From contig JADKAC010000005.1 of NCBI GenBank assembly GCA_016715425.1, positions 186,001 through 250,000 of the forward strand: DNA of 64,000 nucleotides, in the 5' to 3' direction. The notes under the pieces were generated by a model, which saw only the letters and a list, made by a program, of their open reading frames with translations, was not told the origin of the DNA and ran no database searches. Below are positions 8,681-18,060 of the stretch, in pieces. This DNA is from Bacteroidota bacterium (GTDB lineage Bacteria; Bacteroidota; Bacteroidia; Chitinophagales; BACL12). The translations under genes were made by a program, and so were the position numbers. Numbering within the stretch: position 1 is the first letter of the stretch; every line of letters begins with the position of its first letter.

Positions 8681-9292
8681 TTATGGTACATCCATGTACT
8701 TATGCAACTGCAAGGATATTTGCCATTCCGGATGTTGCTTTGTGTATTCAATTATTAATGGCATGATATGATTGCGCTTTTCCCATTCGGGTTGAAGAAA
8801 TAATAAACACTCTGCAGATACTTTTTTTCTGTTTTCTTCTGCCCACAAAAAATCACTTTTATTAAAAATCACAATCTTTAATTCGTTTGCTTTTTTTGCA
8901 ACTTCATCAAGTGGCGCTTTAAATTTTTTTGGTGAGAAACAAATCCAATCCCAATTTCCGGATAATGGATAAGCACCAGAAGTTTCAAGATGTGTTTTTA
9001 ATTTGTTTTCATGTAATGCATCTGTAAGAGAGTCTAATTGATACATCAATGGTTCGCCGCCGGTTACTACACAAATTTCTGTTGGATACTTTGCTGCGGT
9101 ATGTGCTAATTCCTGAACTGATAAAACAGCATGTTTTTCGGCATCCCAACTTTCTTTTACATCACACCAAACACAACCTACATCACAACCTGCTGTGCGA
9201 ATAAAATACGCTGCTTTGCCCTGATGAAATCCTTCGCCTTGCACCGTATAAAAATGTTCCATTATTGGAATTACAGGATTTAAAGCTTCCAT
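8681..9292 (-). CDS. queE: 7-carboxy-7-deazaguanine synthase QueE
   Basis: 203 residues. Radical SAM enzyme of queuosine/7-deazaguanine synthesis, which converts 6-carboxytetrahydropterin to 7-carboxy-7-deazaguanine using a 4Fe-4S cluster, SAM and Mg2+. The cluster motif is Cys36-X3-Cys40-X2-Cys43 (CDVGCVWC); YTVQGEG near residue 16, the GGEP motif (VVTGGEPLM) and the C-terminal LQLHKYMDVP are family hallmarks. Length fits the short QueE group. It begins 9 bases after folD and is the last gene of a lepA-folD-queE run. No queC, queD or queF is visible in this window, so the rest of the pathway must lie elsewhere. Confidence 0.92.
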   Translation of the reverse strand: MEALNPVIPIMEHFYTVQGEGFHQGKAAYFIRTAGCDVGCVWCDVKESWDAEKHAVLSVQELAHTAAKYPTEICVVTGGEPLMYQLDSLTDALHENKLKTHLETSGAYPLSGNWDWICFSPKKFKAPLDEVAKKANELKIVIFNKSDFLWAEENRKKVSAECLLFLQPEWEKRNHIMPLIIEYTKQHPEWQISLQLHKYMDVP

Positions 9293-9301
9293 TATGATTG
9301 C

Positions 9302-10186
9302 TTAAGCGTAATAAATTTTCTTTGCTGCACTCAAAGTATTTTGCATGAGTGAAGTAACCGTCATTACTCCAACGCCACCGGGAACAGGAGTTATGGCTCT
9401 GCATTTTGGCGCTACGTTTTCATAATCTACATCGCCTTTAATTACATATCCTTTTTCATTATCCGCAGATAATCTTGTAATACCAACATCAATTACAACA
9501 GCTCCTTCTTTCACCATATCTGCGGTTACAAATTCAGGTTTACCTAATGCAGCCACAATGATGTCTGCTTCTAATAATATTTCTTTCATATTTTTTGTGT
9601 GGCTATGGCAAAGTGTTACCGTACAATTACCCGGCTCACTATTGCGTGAAAGTAAAATACTCATGGGTGTTCCAACAATATTACTTCTTCCAACAACTAC
9701 ACAATGCATCCCATTTGTTTCAATATGATATCTTTCCAAAATTGTCATTATACCCATTGGTGTGGCAGATACAAATGCAGGTAAATTCAATTGTACTCTG
9801 CCAATATTTTCGGGATGAAATCCATCCACATCTTTCTCCGGTTTTATAGCTAAGGTTACTTTATTTTCATCAATATGTTTTGGCAATGGAAGTTGCACTA
9901 TAAATCCATCTATATCCGTATTATTATTCAACTCATCAATTACCTGCAATAATTTTTCTTCTGATGTATCAGCATCTAATCTTATTAAAGATGATTGCAT
10001 TCCCACTTTATTACAAGAAGTCACTTTGCTTTTTACATAAGTTTCACTTGCACCATCAGTACCAACTAACACTGCTGCAAGATGTGGAATTTTACCACCT
10101 GCTTTTTTGATGTTTTCAATTTCGTTAGCTATTTCTTCTTTAATAACTGCGGACAATTTTTTTCCATCGAGTATTAACGGACTCAT
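9302..10186 (-). CDS. folD: Bifunctional methylenetetrahydrofolate dehydrogenase/cyclohydrolase FolD
   Basis: Interconverts 5,10-methylene-, methenyl- and 10-formyl-tetrahydrofolate with NADP in the cytosol. I chose ATG 10186 (MSPLILDG, 294 residues); an ATG at 10207 in the same frame adds seven residues and overlaps the end of lepA. Family motifs: YVKSK with the catalytic Lys (SETYVKSKV), DGFIVQLPLP, DVDGFHPENIG, the NADP loop VVGRSNIVGTP and the C-terminal PVPGGVGVMT. The last motif is usually PGGVGPMT, so Val replaces the common Pro; the effect is unknown. Middle gene of the lepA-folD-queE run. Confidence 0.93.
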   Translation of the reverse strand: MSPLILDGKKLSAVIKEEIANEIENIKKAGGKIPHLAAVLVGTDGASETYVKSKVTSCNKVGMQSSLIRLDADTSEEKLLQVIDELNNNTDIDGFIVQLPLPKHIDENKVTLAIKPEKDVDGFHPENIGRVQLNLPAFVSATPMGIMTILERYHIETNGMHCVVVGRSNIVGTPMSILLSRNSEPGNCTVTLCHSHTKNMKEILLEADIIVAALGKPEFVTADMVKEGAVVIDVGITRLSADNEKGYVIKGDVDYENVAPKCRAITPVPGGVGVMTVTSLMQNTLSAAKKIYYA

Positions 10187-10196
10187 AATTATTAAT

Positions 10197-11987
10197 TTAT
10201 TCTTCATTTAATTTAAGAACTGCTAAAAATGCTTCCTGCGGAACTTCAACAGACCCTATCTGACGCATTTTTTTCTTTCCTTTTTTCTGCTTTTCTAATA
10301 ATTTTCTTTTCCGGGAAATATCACCACCATAACATTTTGCTGTTACGTCTTTTCGCATAGCAGAAATAGTTTCACGAGCGATAATTTTTGCACCAATTGC
10401 AGCTTGAATGGCAATCATGAATTGTTGACGTGGTAATAAATCTTTTAATTTTTTACAGAGCTTGCTTCCAAATTCATAGGCTTTATCACGGTGAATTAAT
10501 GCAGAAAAAGCATCCACAGGTTCACCATTTAATTTTATATCCAGCTTTACCAGATCACCTGGTTTATAATCTGTTAATTCATAATCAAAAGAAGCATAAC
10601 CACGTGATATAGATTTTAATCTATCATAAAAATCAAAAACAATTTCAGTAAGCGGCATTTCAAATATCAGTTCAACTCTGGAAGTAGTGAGATAAATTTG
10701 GTTTTGCAAAACACCTCGTTTATCCATACATAATTTCATGATGGAACCGATATAATCCGGTTGAGTAATAATTTGCGCTTTTATATAAGGCTCTTCTACA
10801 TGATCCAAATAAGAAGCATCCGGCATATCTGTGGGATTATGCACTACTAACATTTCACCCGAAGTTGTAAATGCATTAAAAGATACGTTGGGAACAGTAA
10901 TAATGATATTTTGATCAAACTCTCTTTCCAATCTTTCCTGTACAATTTCGAGATGTAGCAAACCTAAAAATCCGCAGCGAAAACCAAAGCCTAATGCAAC
11001 AGAACTTTCAGGTTCGAATACAAGTGATGCATCATTCAGTTGCAATTTTTCAAGACTATCACGCAAGTCTTCATATTCATCATTATCTAATGGATAAATA
11101 CCTGCAAATACCATCGGCTTTACATCTTGAAATCCTTTTATGATATCTGATTTTATTCCTACATGAGTTATGGTATCACCTACTTTAATTTCTTTCGCTT
11201 GCTTTATTCCTGTAATAATATAACCAACATCACCCGCAGAAACTTTTTCACGTGGCTCGAAACTCATGCGCAAAATTCCAACTTCATCTGCCTGATATGA
11301 TTTTCCTGTTGCAACAAATTTTATTTTATCATTCTTTTTCAATGTGCCATTGAAGATGCGATAGTAAGCAACTACTCCACGATAGTTGTTGAACATGGAA
11401 TCAAAAATCAAAGCTTGTAATGGAGCATTTGGATCTCCTTTTGGTGCAGGTATACGATTGATAATAGCATCAAAAATATCTTGAACTCCCAATCCTGTTT
11501 TTCCACTTGCTTCAATTATTTCTTCTCTTTTACAACCGATTAAATCCACAATCTGATCCTTCGTTTCTTCTACCATTGCACCATCCATATCAATTTTATT
11601 TACGATAGGAATAATTTCAAGATTATGTTCTATCGCTAAATATAAATTGGAAATTGTTTGTGCTTGAATTCCTTGAGAAGCATCCACTAAAAGCAATGCG
11701 CCTTCACATGCCGCAATGGAACGGGAAACTTCATACGAGAAATCTACATGACCGGGTGTATCAATAAGATTTAATACATAGTCTTCATTACCATGCACAT
11801 AATCCATCTGAATTGCATGGCTCTTAATAGTAATACCACGCTCACGTTCTATATCCATATTATCCAGCATCTGGTCTTGATAATCTCTGTCACTAACAGT
11901 TTTTGTAGCTTGTAAAAGTCTATCCGCCAAGGTGCTTTTGCCGTGATCTATGTGTGCAATAATGCAAAAATTTCTTATGTTCTTCAT
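10197..11987 (-). CDS. lepA: Elongation factor 4 (LepA), ribosomal back-translocating GTPase
   Basis: 596 residues, the usual length. GTPase that binds stalled or mistranslocated ribosomes. G1 AHIDHGKSTLADRL near residue 11, switch I region ERERGITIK, G3 DTPGHVDF, G4 NKID; then domain II, EF-G-like domains III and V (FRCGFLGLLHLEIVQERL), and the LepA-specific C-terminal domain rich in Lys (RKRKLLEKQKKGKKK). EF-G domain IV is absent, as expected. First gene of the lepA-folD-queE run; a -7 type element lies 27 bases upstream. Confidence 0.97.
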   Translation of the reverse strand: MKNIRNFCIIAHIDHGKSTLADRLLQATKTVSDRDYQDQMLDNMDIERERGITIKSHAIQMDYVHGNEDYVLNLIDTPGHVDFSYEVSRSIAACEGALLLVDASQGIQAQTISNLYLAIEHNLEIIPIVNKIDMDGAMVEETKDQIVDLIGCKREEIIEASGKTGLGVQDIFDAIINRIPAPKGDPNAPLQALIFDSMFNNYRGVVAYYRIFNGTLKKNDKIKFVATGKSYQADEVGILRMSFEPREKVSAGDVGYIITGIKQAKEIKVGDTITHVGIKSDIIKGFQDVKPMVFAGIYPLDNDEYEDLRDSLEKLQLNDASLVFEPESSVALGFGFRCGFLGLLHLEIVQERLEREFDQNIIITVPNVSFNAFTTSGEMLVVHNPTDMPDASYLDHVEEPYIKAQIITQPDYIGSIMKLCMDKRGVLQNQIYLTTSRVELIFEMPLTEIVFDFYDRLKSISRGYASFDYELTDYKPGDLVKLDIKLNGEPVDAFSALIHRDKAYEFGSKLCKKLKDLLPRQQFMIAIQAAIGAKIIARETISAMRKDVTAKCYGGDISRKRKLLEKQKKGKKKMRQIGSVEVPQEAFLAVLKLNEE

Positions 11988-12013
11988 ATTGGAAAATCTC
12001 CTGAAACTGGCGG

Positions 12014-12021
12014 CAAAAATA
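12014..12021 (-). promoter_or_regulatory. Candidate -7 element for lepA
   Basis: On the minus strand the sequence reads TATTTTTG, matching the Bacteroidota TAnnTTTG box, 27 bases before the lepA start. No TTG is seen at the expected -33 spacing, so the call is tentative. Confidence 0.4.
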
Positions 12022-12161
12022 GGGAATTTAAAAGCCTTAACAGGAGTATTTCTTTTTTTTGAATTACTACAGAAACAATTGTAACCATCTTAAAATAAAG
12101 TATATTACTTTTTTTTTATAACATTGCTCAAATAATTAACTAATCCCATAATTTTACAATT

Positions 12162-12689
12162 ATGACACACCAATTTCAAAATGCGAATCTAATTGTACGT
12201 TCCATTGCATTTATTATAGATCTAATTATAATTGGAATGATTTCCACACTATTTCTAATAATGGCATTGGGAAAAACACCTATAGAAATCAGAGTATCTA
12301 ATGAAGGTGGACCTACCAACCTGATGGATGAATATCAGTTATTTGCTTACATGGCACCCATCGTTACAGATCCGCAAAGAAGTGTGTACATACAAGATTT
12401 TTTGAAAAATTATCCAATGGAATCTTTTGTCGGAATCATTTTTATTCCGTGGTTATTCCTAGGCTTAATAGAAGGATTATTTGGTGGTAGTATAGGAAAA
12501 CTTTTAACGGGAATTCGAGTTCGGCGAAAGGATGGGGGAAAGGCATCTTTAGCTACAACTACAGTTAGATTTTTTGCGAAAATTGTATCTACACTTATAT
12601 TCTTTATAGGGTTTATAATTGCATTTTTCGATAAGAAAAAGCAAACCTTACATGATAAAGTAGCCAATACACTTGTATTAAAAAAATAG
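12162..12689 (+). CDS. RDD family membrane protein
   Basis: 175 residues. The RDD signature is present: Arg in NANLIVRSIAFIIDL with Asp in the first membrane segment, and a C-terminal Asp in HDKVANT. Three or four hydrophobic segments: about 11-37, 92-112 and 138-160. The typical GKLLTGIRV...G turn of the family lies near residue 115. RDD proteins are small inner-membrane proteins, some implicated in ion or cation transport; the exact job here is unknown. Stands alone, convergent with the 12694 gene with only 4 bases between. Confidence 0.85.
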   Translation: MTHQFQNANLIVRSIAFIIDLIIIGMISTLFLIMALGKTPIEIRVSNEGGPTNLMDEYQLFAYMAPIVTDPQRSVYIQDFLKNYPMESFVGIIFIPWLFLGLIEGLFGGSIGKLLTGIRVRRKDGGKASLATTTVRFFAKIVSTLIFFIGFIIAFFDKKKQTLHDKVANTLVLKK

Positions 12690-12693
12690 AATT

Positions 12694-14793
12694 CTACCAA
12701 GTAATTCGTACCTGCAATCGTGTATCTGTTTTATTGTTGCCGTAAATTAAATCATTGCCGCTGCCAATTTCATTGCGATCAGTGTAATGTGTATTTGCAA
12801 TCTTAAACCAGAATTCCAACCATCGCAATGGAGAATACTGTATCATTATATATGTTCGTGTACCATGCCCGCTGAAATTGCTTATACTATATGCATATAA
12901 CAAATCACTTTCGTAAGTATAGATTCTTGTATCGTAGGAGTCAGTATTAAAAACTGCAAATCGTGTATAGAAAGCAAAAGGTGAATTGAAGGGTTTATAA
13001 TTTACATCCTGATAAAGAATATAGCCCTTTTCGGGACTATCAAAACTCTGATCATAAAACACATATTCAAACCGGTTACGCAAAGTAATAGTTTGACTTA
13101 TTTTATATTCCAGATGTAATCTTATATTTCTTTTTATAACATTGGTAATTATATCATGTGGTATTTCACCTTGAAAATCTGCATCTGCATTTAGTGAGGA
13201 GGTTTCTGTTTTAAACCGCAGATAAGTTTGCATTATTTTATTTGGCTGATAAGTAATTTGCATAATTATATCCGTGCCATAAGTGGGTGCATCTGCATCA
13301 TATTCAAGCCATGGATTTTTATACATATCCAGATATCCGGAAAACTTTATTGCTCGTTTCGGACGAATTTCAAAACCGGTATATAATCCTTGTTCATTTT
13401 GAGGAGTAGAGTTTTCAGAAAAAGCATTTGCATATAACGATTGATAGGCTCTGTCGTAATAGCGATGCACAATTGAAATATCTACTTTGGGATCTAATGA
13501 AAGTACGAGTCCATTTATGGTTGCAATCTTTTTATTTTCACTCATTGCAGTTTCTCCAAAAAATAAATTATTGCGGAGTAAAACAGAGTAATGTACCCCG
13601 AGATTTAATAATTCATCATCATTAAAATCAAAAATTTCATACGGTGAAATATCTTTATTTAATGGTGCACTTAATTTTGTATAATTACCAGAAACTCCAA
13701 TTGAAAACAAGGGATTATAATAAGTAATATCTGCTCCGGTTATTAATTCTTTAATAGCATCTTTATCTTCCCATTCATTTACTGTGCGATGCAAACCTGT
13801 ATAAGTAATTGAACTTACTTCAGAAGGGATATCGCTATCCACTGAATCTACAGCAGAAACATTAGCATCAATTTTTTTATAAGAACCGAATACCGTTGCC
13901 TGTAATTTATCACTGCCGAATGTTGCAGCAGCACCCCGTAAAAATCTATTTTCATCCACAGAAGTATATGGGTCCAGAACCGGTCCTGTGCGACGCACAG
14001 CAATTGAATAGATACTTTTTCCCAATCCGAATCCATTAAAAATTGTAAGTCCTTGACCAATACGCACTTCATAATCACCCAAAGCAAGAGATTTCATAAA
14101 ACCATTTGTTCTTCGAAAAAAATGTGCGCTATAAAAATCAAATCCTTTCGGTTGATAGCTATCACCAAAACTTTCACCAGGATCTTTTTCAGCAGTGATT
14201 CCATAGCTTAATTTATTTTTATATGCATATCTGAATCTTGTATAAATGCGATAATTATCACCGAGATACGGACTGGATAAAGTGGAATCACCCGAATAAC
14301 CTATTTGCTCTTGTAAAATTCTGGAAGTGCGAAAATAAATTTGATATTTGCCGCCATCCAATTCATTAAAAATATTCTGAATAGACGCACTATTATTTTG
14401 TTGTACAATTATATAAGGTTTAATTCTATTAATATCATTTAAAGTAAATGAAGAAATAGTTTGAAGTTCATAAATATTTAAAAGTGATCCGTAATATTTT
14501 TTATGTTGCAACAGATCACGAATTTGTATTTCAGAAAGAAGTCTTGTATTCCTTAATTCAGTAAGTGTAGCATTATTTAAATTAATTGGATTTGCTTTTA
14601 AAAAATCGAGATACTCTAAAAAAGTGTCGTAATCAAATTCACTTAGGTCTTCTGATTCCACCATTTGTTCCAGCACATCACCGGTTTGAATATTATCACC
14701 GGCAGGATTTATTTGAGCATATGTAACAGAAATGGATTGAAAAGTTATCCATAAGATAATAATTGTATCATATACATTCTTATTCGAATTCAT
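12694..14793 (-). CDS. Helix-hairpin-helix domain outer-membrane beta-barrel protein
   Basis: 699 residues with an N-terminal signal peptide (hydrophobic 9-26, VTYAQ). Residues about 60-135 contain helix-hairpin-helix motifs of the ComEA type (NPINLNNATLTELRNTRLLS, then a second unit ending LNDINRIKPYI). The remaining 560 residues are rich in alternating aromatic strands and end in a strand with terminal Trp (TRLQVRITW), as in outer-membrane barrels. Such HhH-barrel proteins recur in Bacteroidota without an assigned function; binding DNA or another polymer at the periplasmic face is an inference. Its start overlaps the end of the PorV/PorQ-like gene by 14 bases, so the two are translated together. 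Confidence 0.75.
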   Translation of the reverse strand: MNSNKNVYDTIIILWITFQSISVTYAQINPAGDNIQTGDVLEQMVESEDLSEFDYDTFLEYLDFLKANPINLNNATLTELRNTRLLSEIQIRDLLQHKKYYGSLLNIYELQTISSFTLNDINRIKPYIIVQQNNSASIQNIFNELDGGKYQIYFRTSRILQEQIGYSGDSTLSSPYLGDNYRIYTRFRYAYKNKLSYGITAEKDPGESFGDSYQPKGFDFYSAHFFRRTNGFMKSLALGDYEVRIGQGLTIFNGFGLGKSIYSIAVRRTGPVLDPYTSVDENRFLRGAAATFGSDKLQATVFGSYKKIDANVSAVDSVDSDIPSEVSSITYTGLHRTVNEWEDKDAIKELITGADITYYNPLFSIGVSGNYTKLSAPLNKDISPYEIFDFNDDELLNLGVHYSVLLRNNLFFGETAMSENKKIATINGLVLSLDPKVDISIVHRYYDRAYQSLYANAFSENSTPQNEQGLYTGFEIRPKRAIKFSGYLDMYKNPWLEYDADAPTYGTDIIMQITYQPNKIMQTYLRFKTETSSLNADADFQGEIPHDIITNVIKRNIRLHLEYKISQTITLRNRFEYVFYDQSFDSPEKGYILYQDVNYKPFNSPFAFYTRFAVFNTDSYDTRIYTYESDLLYAYSISNFSGHGTRTYIMIQYSPLRWLEFWFKIANTHYTDRNEIGSGNDLIYGNNKTDTRLQVRITW

Positions 14794-15598
14794 ATAAGAA
14801 AGCAGCAGAAGGCGACATACCTAATTGCGGGTGATATTGAGTGGAAGCATCTAAGAAAAAATTATCGAACATTAAACCAAAGCCAACAGTGTATTGCGCA
14901 GGATTTGACATGAATCCACCACGCAAATACAAAATATCTGCAACTAAATATTCAAGACCTGTTTTAATTCTAAAACTTTCGCTGGTATTTAATTCGCCAT
15001 CTAAATAAATTCCAAATACATCTGAAGGAATATATGCGATACCAAAATTCACAAAGGTTGGTAATTGATCATCGGGTATGCCACCACCAATTTTAGTTTG
15101 TGCTGCATTAAAAATTCTGAAAGAAGCTGCAAATTCTTTAATAGGGGTATAATATAAACCAACTTCACCAGTAGCCGCCCAACCATCATCCGTTTGTGTA
15201 ATTACTGTATGCAAACCATTTAATTGAATACCTATTCCAAACTGATCAAATAATTGTAAGCCATAGGCGATTCCTGCTTTATTGTATTGAAACGTTTCAT
15301 CACCACGAAAATTAAAAGTAAAACCAAAAGTGCCTGCATTTTCCGTAGGCAATGTAAAAGCTATCCATGCAGATGTAAGATCTTCGAATTGATAATAGGA
15401 TATTGCAGAAACAGCAAGTGTTATGTTCTCTACAAATGCCATTGCGCCCTGATTATTTGCAGCACTAAAACCATCAATCAAACTGGTTCCAGCATCACCT
15501 AATGCATTCGTGCGTGCGCCTGCATTGTTTATTCCAAATTGCGAAAAACTAAAAGTAGTAGTAAAGCTTGCGAATACAACCAGTATTATTTTCTTCAT
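14780..15598 (-). CDS. PorV/PorQ-like outer-membrane beta-barrel protein
   Basis: 272 residues, signal peptide 1-20 (TTFSFSQ). Opening motif NNAGARTNALGDAGTSLIDG followed by repeated beta strands and a C-terminal aromatic strand (AAFLYEFE) is like the PorV/PorQ family of FadL-like barrels. PorV shuttles T9SS cargo and PorQ helps surface attachment, but this protein is shorter than either, so I assign only family resemblance. First gene of a two-gene unit with the HhH-barrel protein. Confidence 0.65.
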   Translation of the reverse strand: MKKIILVVFASFTTTFSFSQFGINNAGARTNALGDAGTSLIDGFSAANNQGAMAFVENITLAVSAISYYQFEDLTSAWIAFTLPTENAGTFGFTFNFRGDETFQYNKAGIAYGLQLFDQFGIGIQLNGLHTVITQTDDGWAATGEVGLYYTPIKEFAASFRIFNAAQTKIGGGIPDDQLPTFVNFGIAYIPSDVFGIYLDGELNTSESFRIKTGLEYLVADILYLRGGFMSNPAQYTVGFGLMFDNFFLDASTQYHPQLGMSPSAAFLYEFE

Positions 15599-15696
15599 TT
15601 TATTTTATTAGTAGTGAGATAAAGATATTGGTTAATAATTGATCTGAATGGTTTAAATAGTGGTAAAAACTACAAAATTTTATAGAGGTAAATACC

Positions 15697-15704
15697 TATT
15701 TTTG
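15697..15704 (+). promoter_or_regulatory. Candidate -7 element for hppA
   Basis: TATTTTTG matches TAnnTTTG, 34 bases before the hppA start. No well-spaced TTG -33 box was found. Confidence 0.4.
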
Positions 15705-15738
15705 CGCCTCTAATTAAAGAACAAAAATTAATATTACG

Positions 15739-18009
15739 ATGGATTATCAAATGATTTTGTACATAGTGCCCCTGATGGGTGTGCTGGCGTTGATTTTTAC
15801 TTACATAAGAGCCAGCTGGGTTTCCAAACAAGAGGTGGGCACTGAGCGCATGGCCATAATTGCTAAAAGTATTTCAGATGGCGCAATGGCATTTTTAAAA
15901 GCTGAGTATCGCATACTTGCAATTTTTGTTGTAATTGTTGCAGTATTGCTGGCATTATCGGGTGCCAGCGAAGAAAATAGCTCTGCCTTACTTGGAGTTT
16001 CATTTGTTGTTGGTGCATTATGTTCTGCATTAGCCGGATTTATTGGAATGCGAGTAGCTACAAAAGCGAATGTGCGCACTACAAATGCAGCTAGACAGAG
16101 CCTTGGCAAAGCATTGGAAATTGCTTTCAATGGCGGTTCAGTTATGGGTATGGGCGTTGTTGGTCTTGGTATTCTTGGGCTAGGATCTTTGTTAGTCATT
16201 TATTCTAATATGTATGGTTTTGGTGGTGTTACTGCCGAGGAAAATCAATTAGCAGCAATAAAAATCATTAACATCGTTACCGGATTTTCCTTTGGAGCTT
16301 CTTCTATTGCATTGTTTGCCCGTGTGGGTGGTGGTATTTATACCAAAGCTGCAGATGTTGGTGCTGATCTTGTTGGAAAAGTAGAAGCGGGAATTCCTGA
16401 AGATCACCCATTGAATCCAGCAACTATTGCAGATAATGTGGGTGATAATGTGGGTGATGTTGCAGGCATGGGTGCCGATTTATTTGAAAGTTATGTCGGC
16501 TCTATAGTAGGTACAATGGTGCTTGGAACTGCTTTTATGTTAGGAACAATAGAAGGTGGTTTACCTTTTAGGGAAGATGGATTTAATGGACTATCAGCTA
16601 TTTTGCTTCCGTTGGTTTTAGGCGGGGTAGGTATTGTTACATCCATTATCGGAACTATGTTAGTGCGTGTTAAAGAAGGTGGTGATCCACAAAAAGCATT
16701 AAATGGGGGATCCATTGGTTCCGCTATAGCAATGGTGGTATTATCTTACTTCATTATTACATGGATGCTTCCTGCAAAATTTACTTTTACCGATATTTTA
16801 TATGGAGTTGATCGCACAATTACAGCAGTTGGCATTTTCGGTGCAACAATCGTTGGGTTAGTTGCAGGAACAGCAATTGGATTTATTACTGAATATTATA
16901 CTGGAACAGGTAAAAAGCCGGTATTAAAAATTGTGAAGCAATCTTCAACAGGTGCTGCAACAAATATTATCTCCGGTTTAGCAGTAGGTATGATGTCAAC
17001 AGCTTTACCAATTCTCATTTTAGCGGTATCCATTATTGTTTCATTTATGTTCGGTGGTTTATATGGTATTGCAATCGCTGCGGTGGGAATGCTGTCAAAC
17101 ACAGGTATTCAATTGGCCGTGGATGCTTATGGACCTATTTCGGATAATGCAGGTGGTATAGCTCAAATGGCAGATTTACCTAAAGAAGTGCGTCAACGTA
17201 CTGACAAATTAGATGCTGTTGGAAATACCACTGCGGCTATTGGAAAAGGATTTGCTATTGGCTCTGCAGCATTAACTGCACTTGCTTTATTCGGTGCCTT
17301 CATGCAAATAACAGGATTAAAGCAAATCGATATTTCTCAGGCACACGTTATTGCAGGTGTATTTGTTGGCGCAATGCTCCCATTCTTGTTTAGTGCAATG
17401 GCAATGCAAAGTGTGGGTAAAGCTGCCATGAGTATGATACAGGAAGTACGTCGTCAATTTGCTGATATACCCGCATTAAAAGCAGCGTTGGAAGTGATGA
17501 AGCGCAACGATGGTAAAGAAATGGAAGAATGGAGTCAAACTGATAGAGATACATTTGAAGCAGCAAATGGTAAAGCAGAGTATGCAAAATGTGTTGAAAT
17601 TTCTACTCAGGCTGCTGTGAAGGAAATGGTTCTTCCGGGTTTGATGGCTGTTTTGGTTCCTGTAATTGTAGGCTTTGCACCAAAAGTGTTGGGATTAAAT
17701 ACCGCAGGTCATGAGTTAATGGGACCTGAGATGTTGGGAGGATTACTTGCAGGGGTTACTGTTAGCGGAGTACTAATGGCAATATTCCAGTCTAATGCCG
17801 GTGGTGCTTGGGATAATGCAAAGAAAATGTTTGAAGAAGGTGTGGAGATAGATGGTAAAATGCAATACAAAGGTAGTGAAGCACATAAAGCTGCGGTTGT
17901 TGGAGATACCGTTGGTGATCCATTTAAAGATACTTCCGGTCCTTCCATTAATATCTTAATTAAATTAATGAGCGTGGTAAGTTTAGTACTTGCAGCATTA
18001 ATGATATAA
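15739..18009 (+). CDS. hppA: K+-dependent, Na+-type membrane-bound pyrophosphatase
   Basis: 756 residues, about 16 membrane segments. Hydrolyses cytosolic pyrophosphate and pumps cations outward. Catalytic motifs: DVGADLVGKVE, then DNVGDNVGDVAGMGADLFES, and a C-terminal GDTVGDPFKDTSGPS. Asp247 and Glu250 in ADLFES correspond to the Asp/Glu pair (6.50/6.53) of Na+-pumping enzymes such as that of Thermotoga; H+-type plant enzymes have Gly at the Glu position. Ala499 in GNTTAAIGKG is the residue of the K+-dependent group (Lys in K+-independent ones). So a Na+ or Na+/H+ pump is the best reading; residues alone cannot separate these two. Monocistronic, with strong terminator. Confidence 0.93.
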   Translation: MDYQMILYIVPLMGVLALIFTYIRASWVSKQEVGTERMAIIAKSISDGAMAFLKAEYRILAIFVVIVAVLLALSGASEENSSALLGVSFVVGALCSALAGFIGMRVATKANVRTTNAARQSLGKALEIAFNGGSVMGMGVVGLGILGLGSLLVIYSNMYGFGGVTAEENQLAAIKIINIVTGFSFGASSIALFARVGGGIYTKAADVGADLVGKVEAGIPEDHPLNPATIADNVGDNVGDVAGMGADLFESYVGSIVGTMVLGTAFMLGTIEGGLPFREDGFNGLSAILLPLVLGGVGIVTSIIGTMLVRVKEGGDPQKALNGGSIGSAIAMVVLSYFIITWMLPAKFTFTDILYGVDRTITAVGIFGATIVGLVAGTAIGFITEYYTGTGKKPVLKIVKQSSTGAATNIISGLAVGMMSTALPILILAVSIIVSFMFGGLYGIAIAAVGMLSNTGIQLAVDAYGPISDNAGGIAQMADLPKEVRQRTDKLDAVGNTTAAIGKGFAIGSAALTALALFGAFMQITGLKQIDISQAHVIAGVFVGAMLPFLFSAMAMQSVGKAAMSMIQEVRRQFADIPALKAALEVMKRNDGKEMEEWSQTDRDTFEAANGKAEYAKCVEISTQAAVKEMVLPGLMAVLVPVIVGFAPKVLGLNTAGHELMGPEMLGGLLAGVTVSGVLMAIFQSNAGGAWDNAKKMFEEGVEIDGKMQYKGSEAHKAAVVGDTVGDPFKDTSGPSINILIKLMSVVSLVLAALMI

Positions 18010-18027
18010 TCGTTTTTAAAAAAATAG

Positions 18028-18060
18028 GAAGCCCACTGGTTTAACGGTGGGCTTTTTTTA
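18028..18060 (+). terminator. Intrinsic terminator of hppA
   Basis: GCCCAC pairs with GTGGGC, extended by AA/TT, with a T7 run after it. Confidence 0.85.

Noticed and set aside
15801..16199. 132-residue antisense ORF in hppA
   Set aside because: Shadow frame of a highly conserved membrane protein gene.
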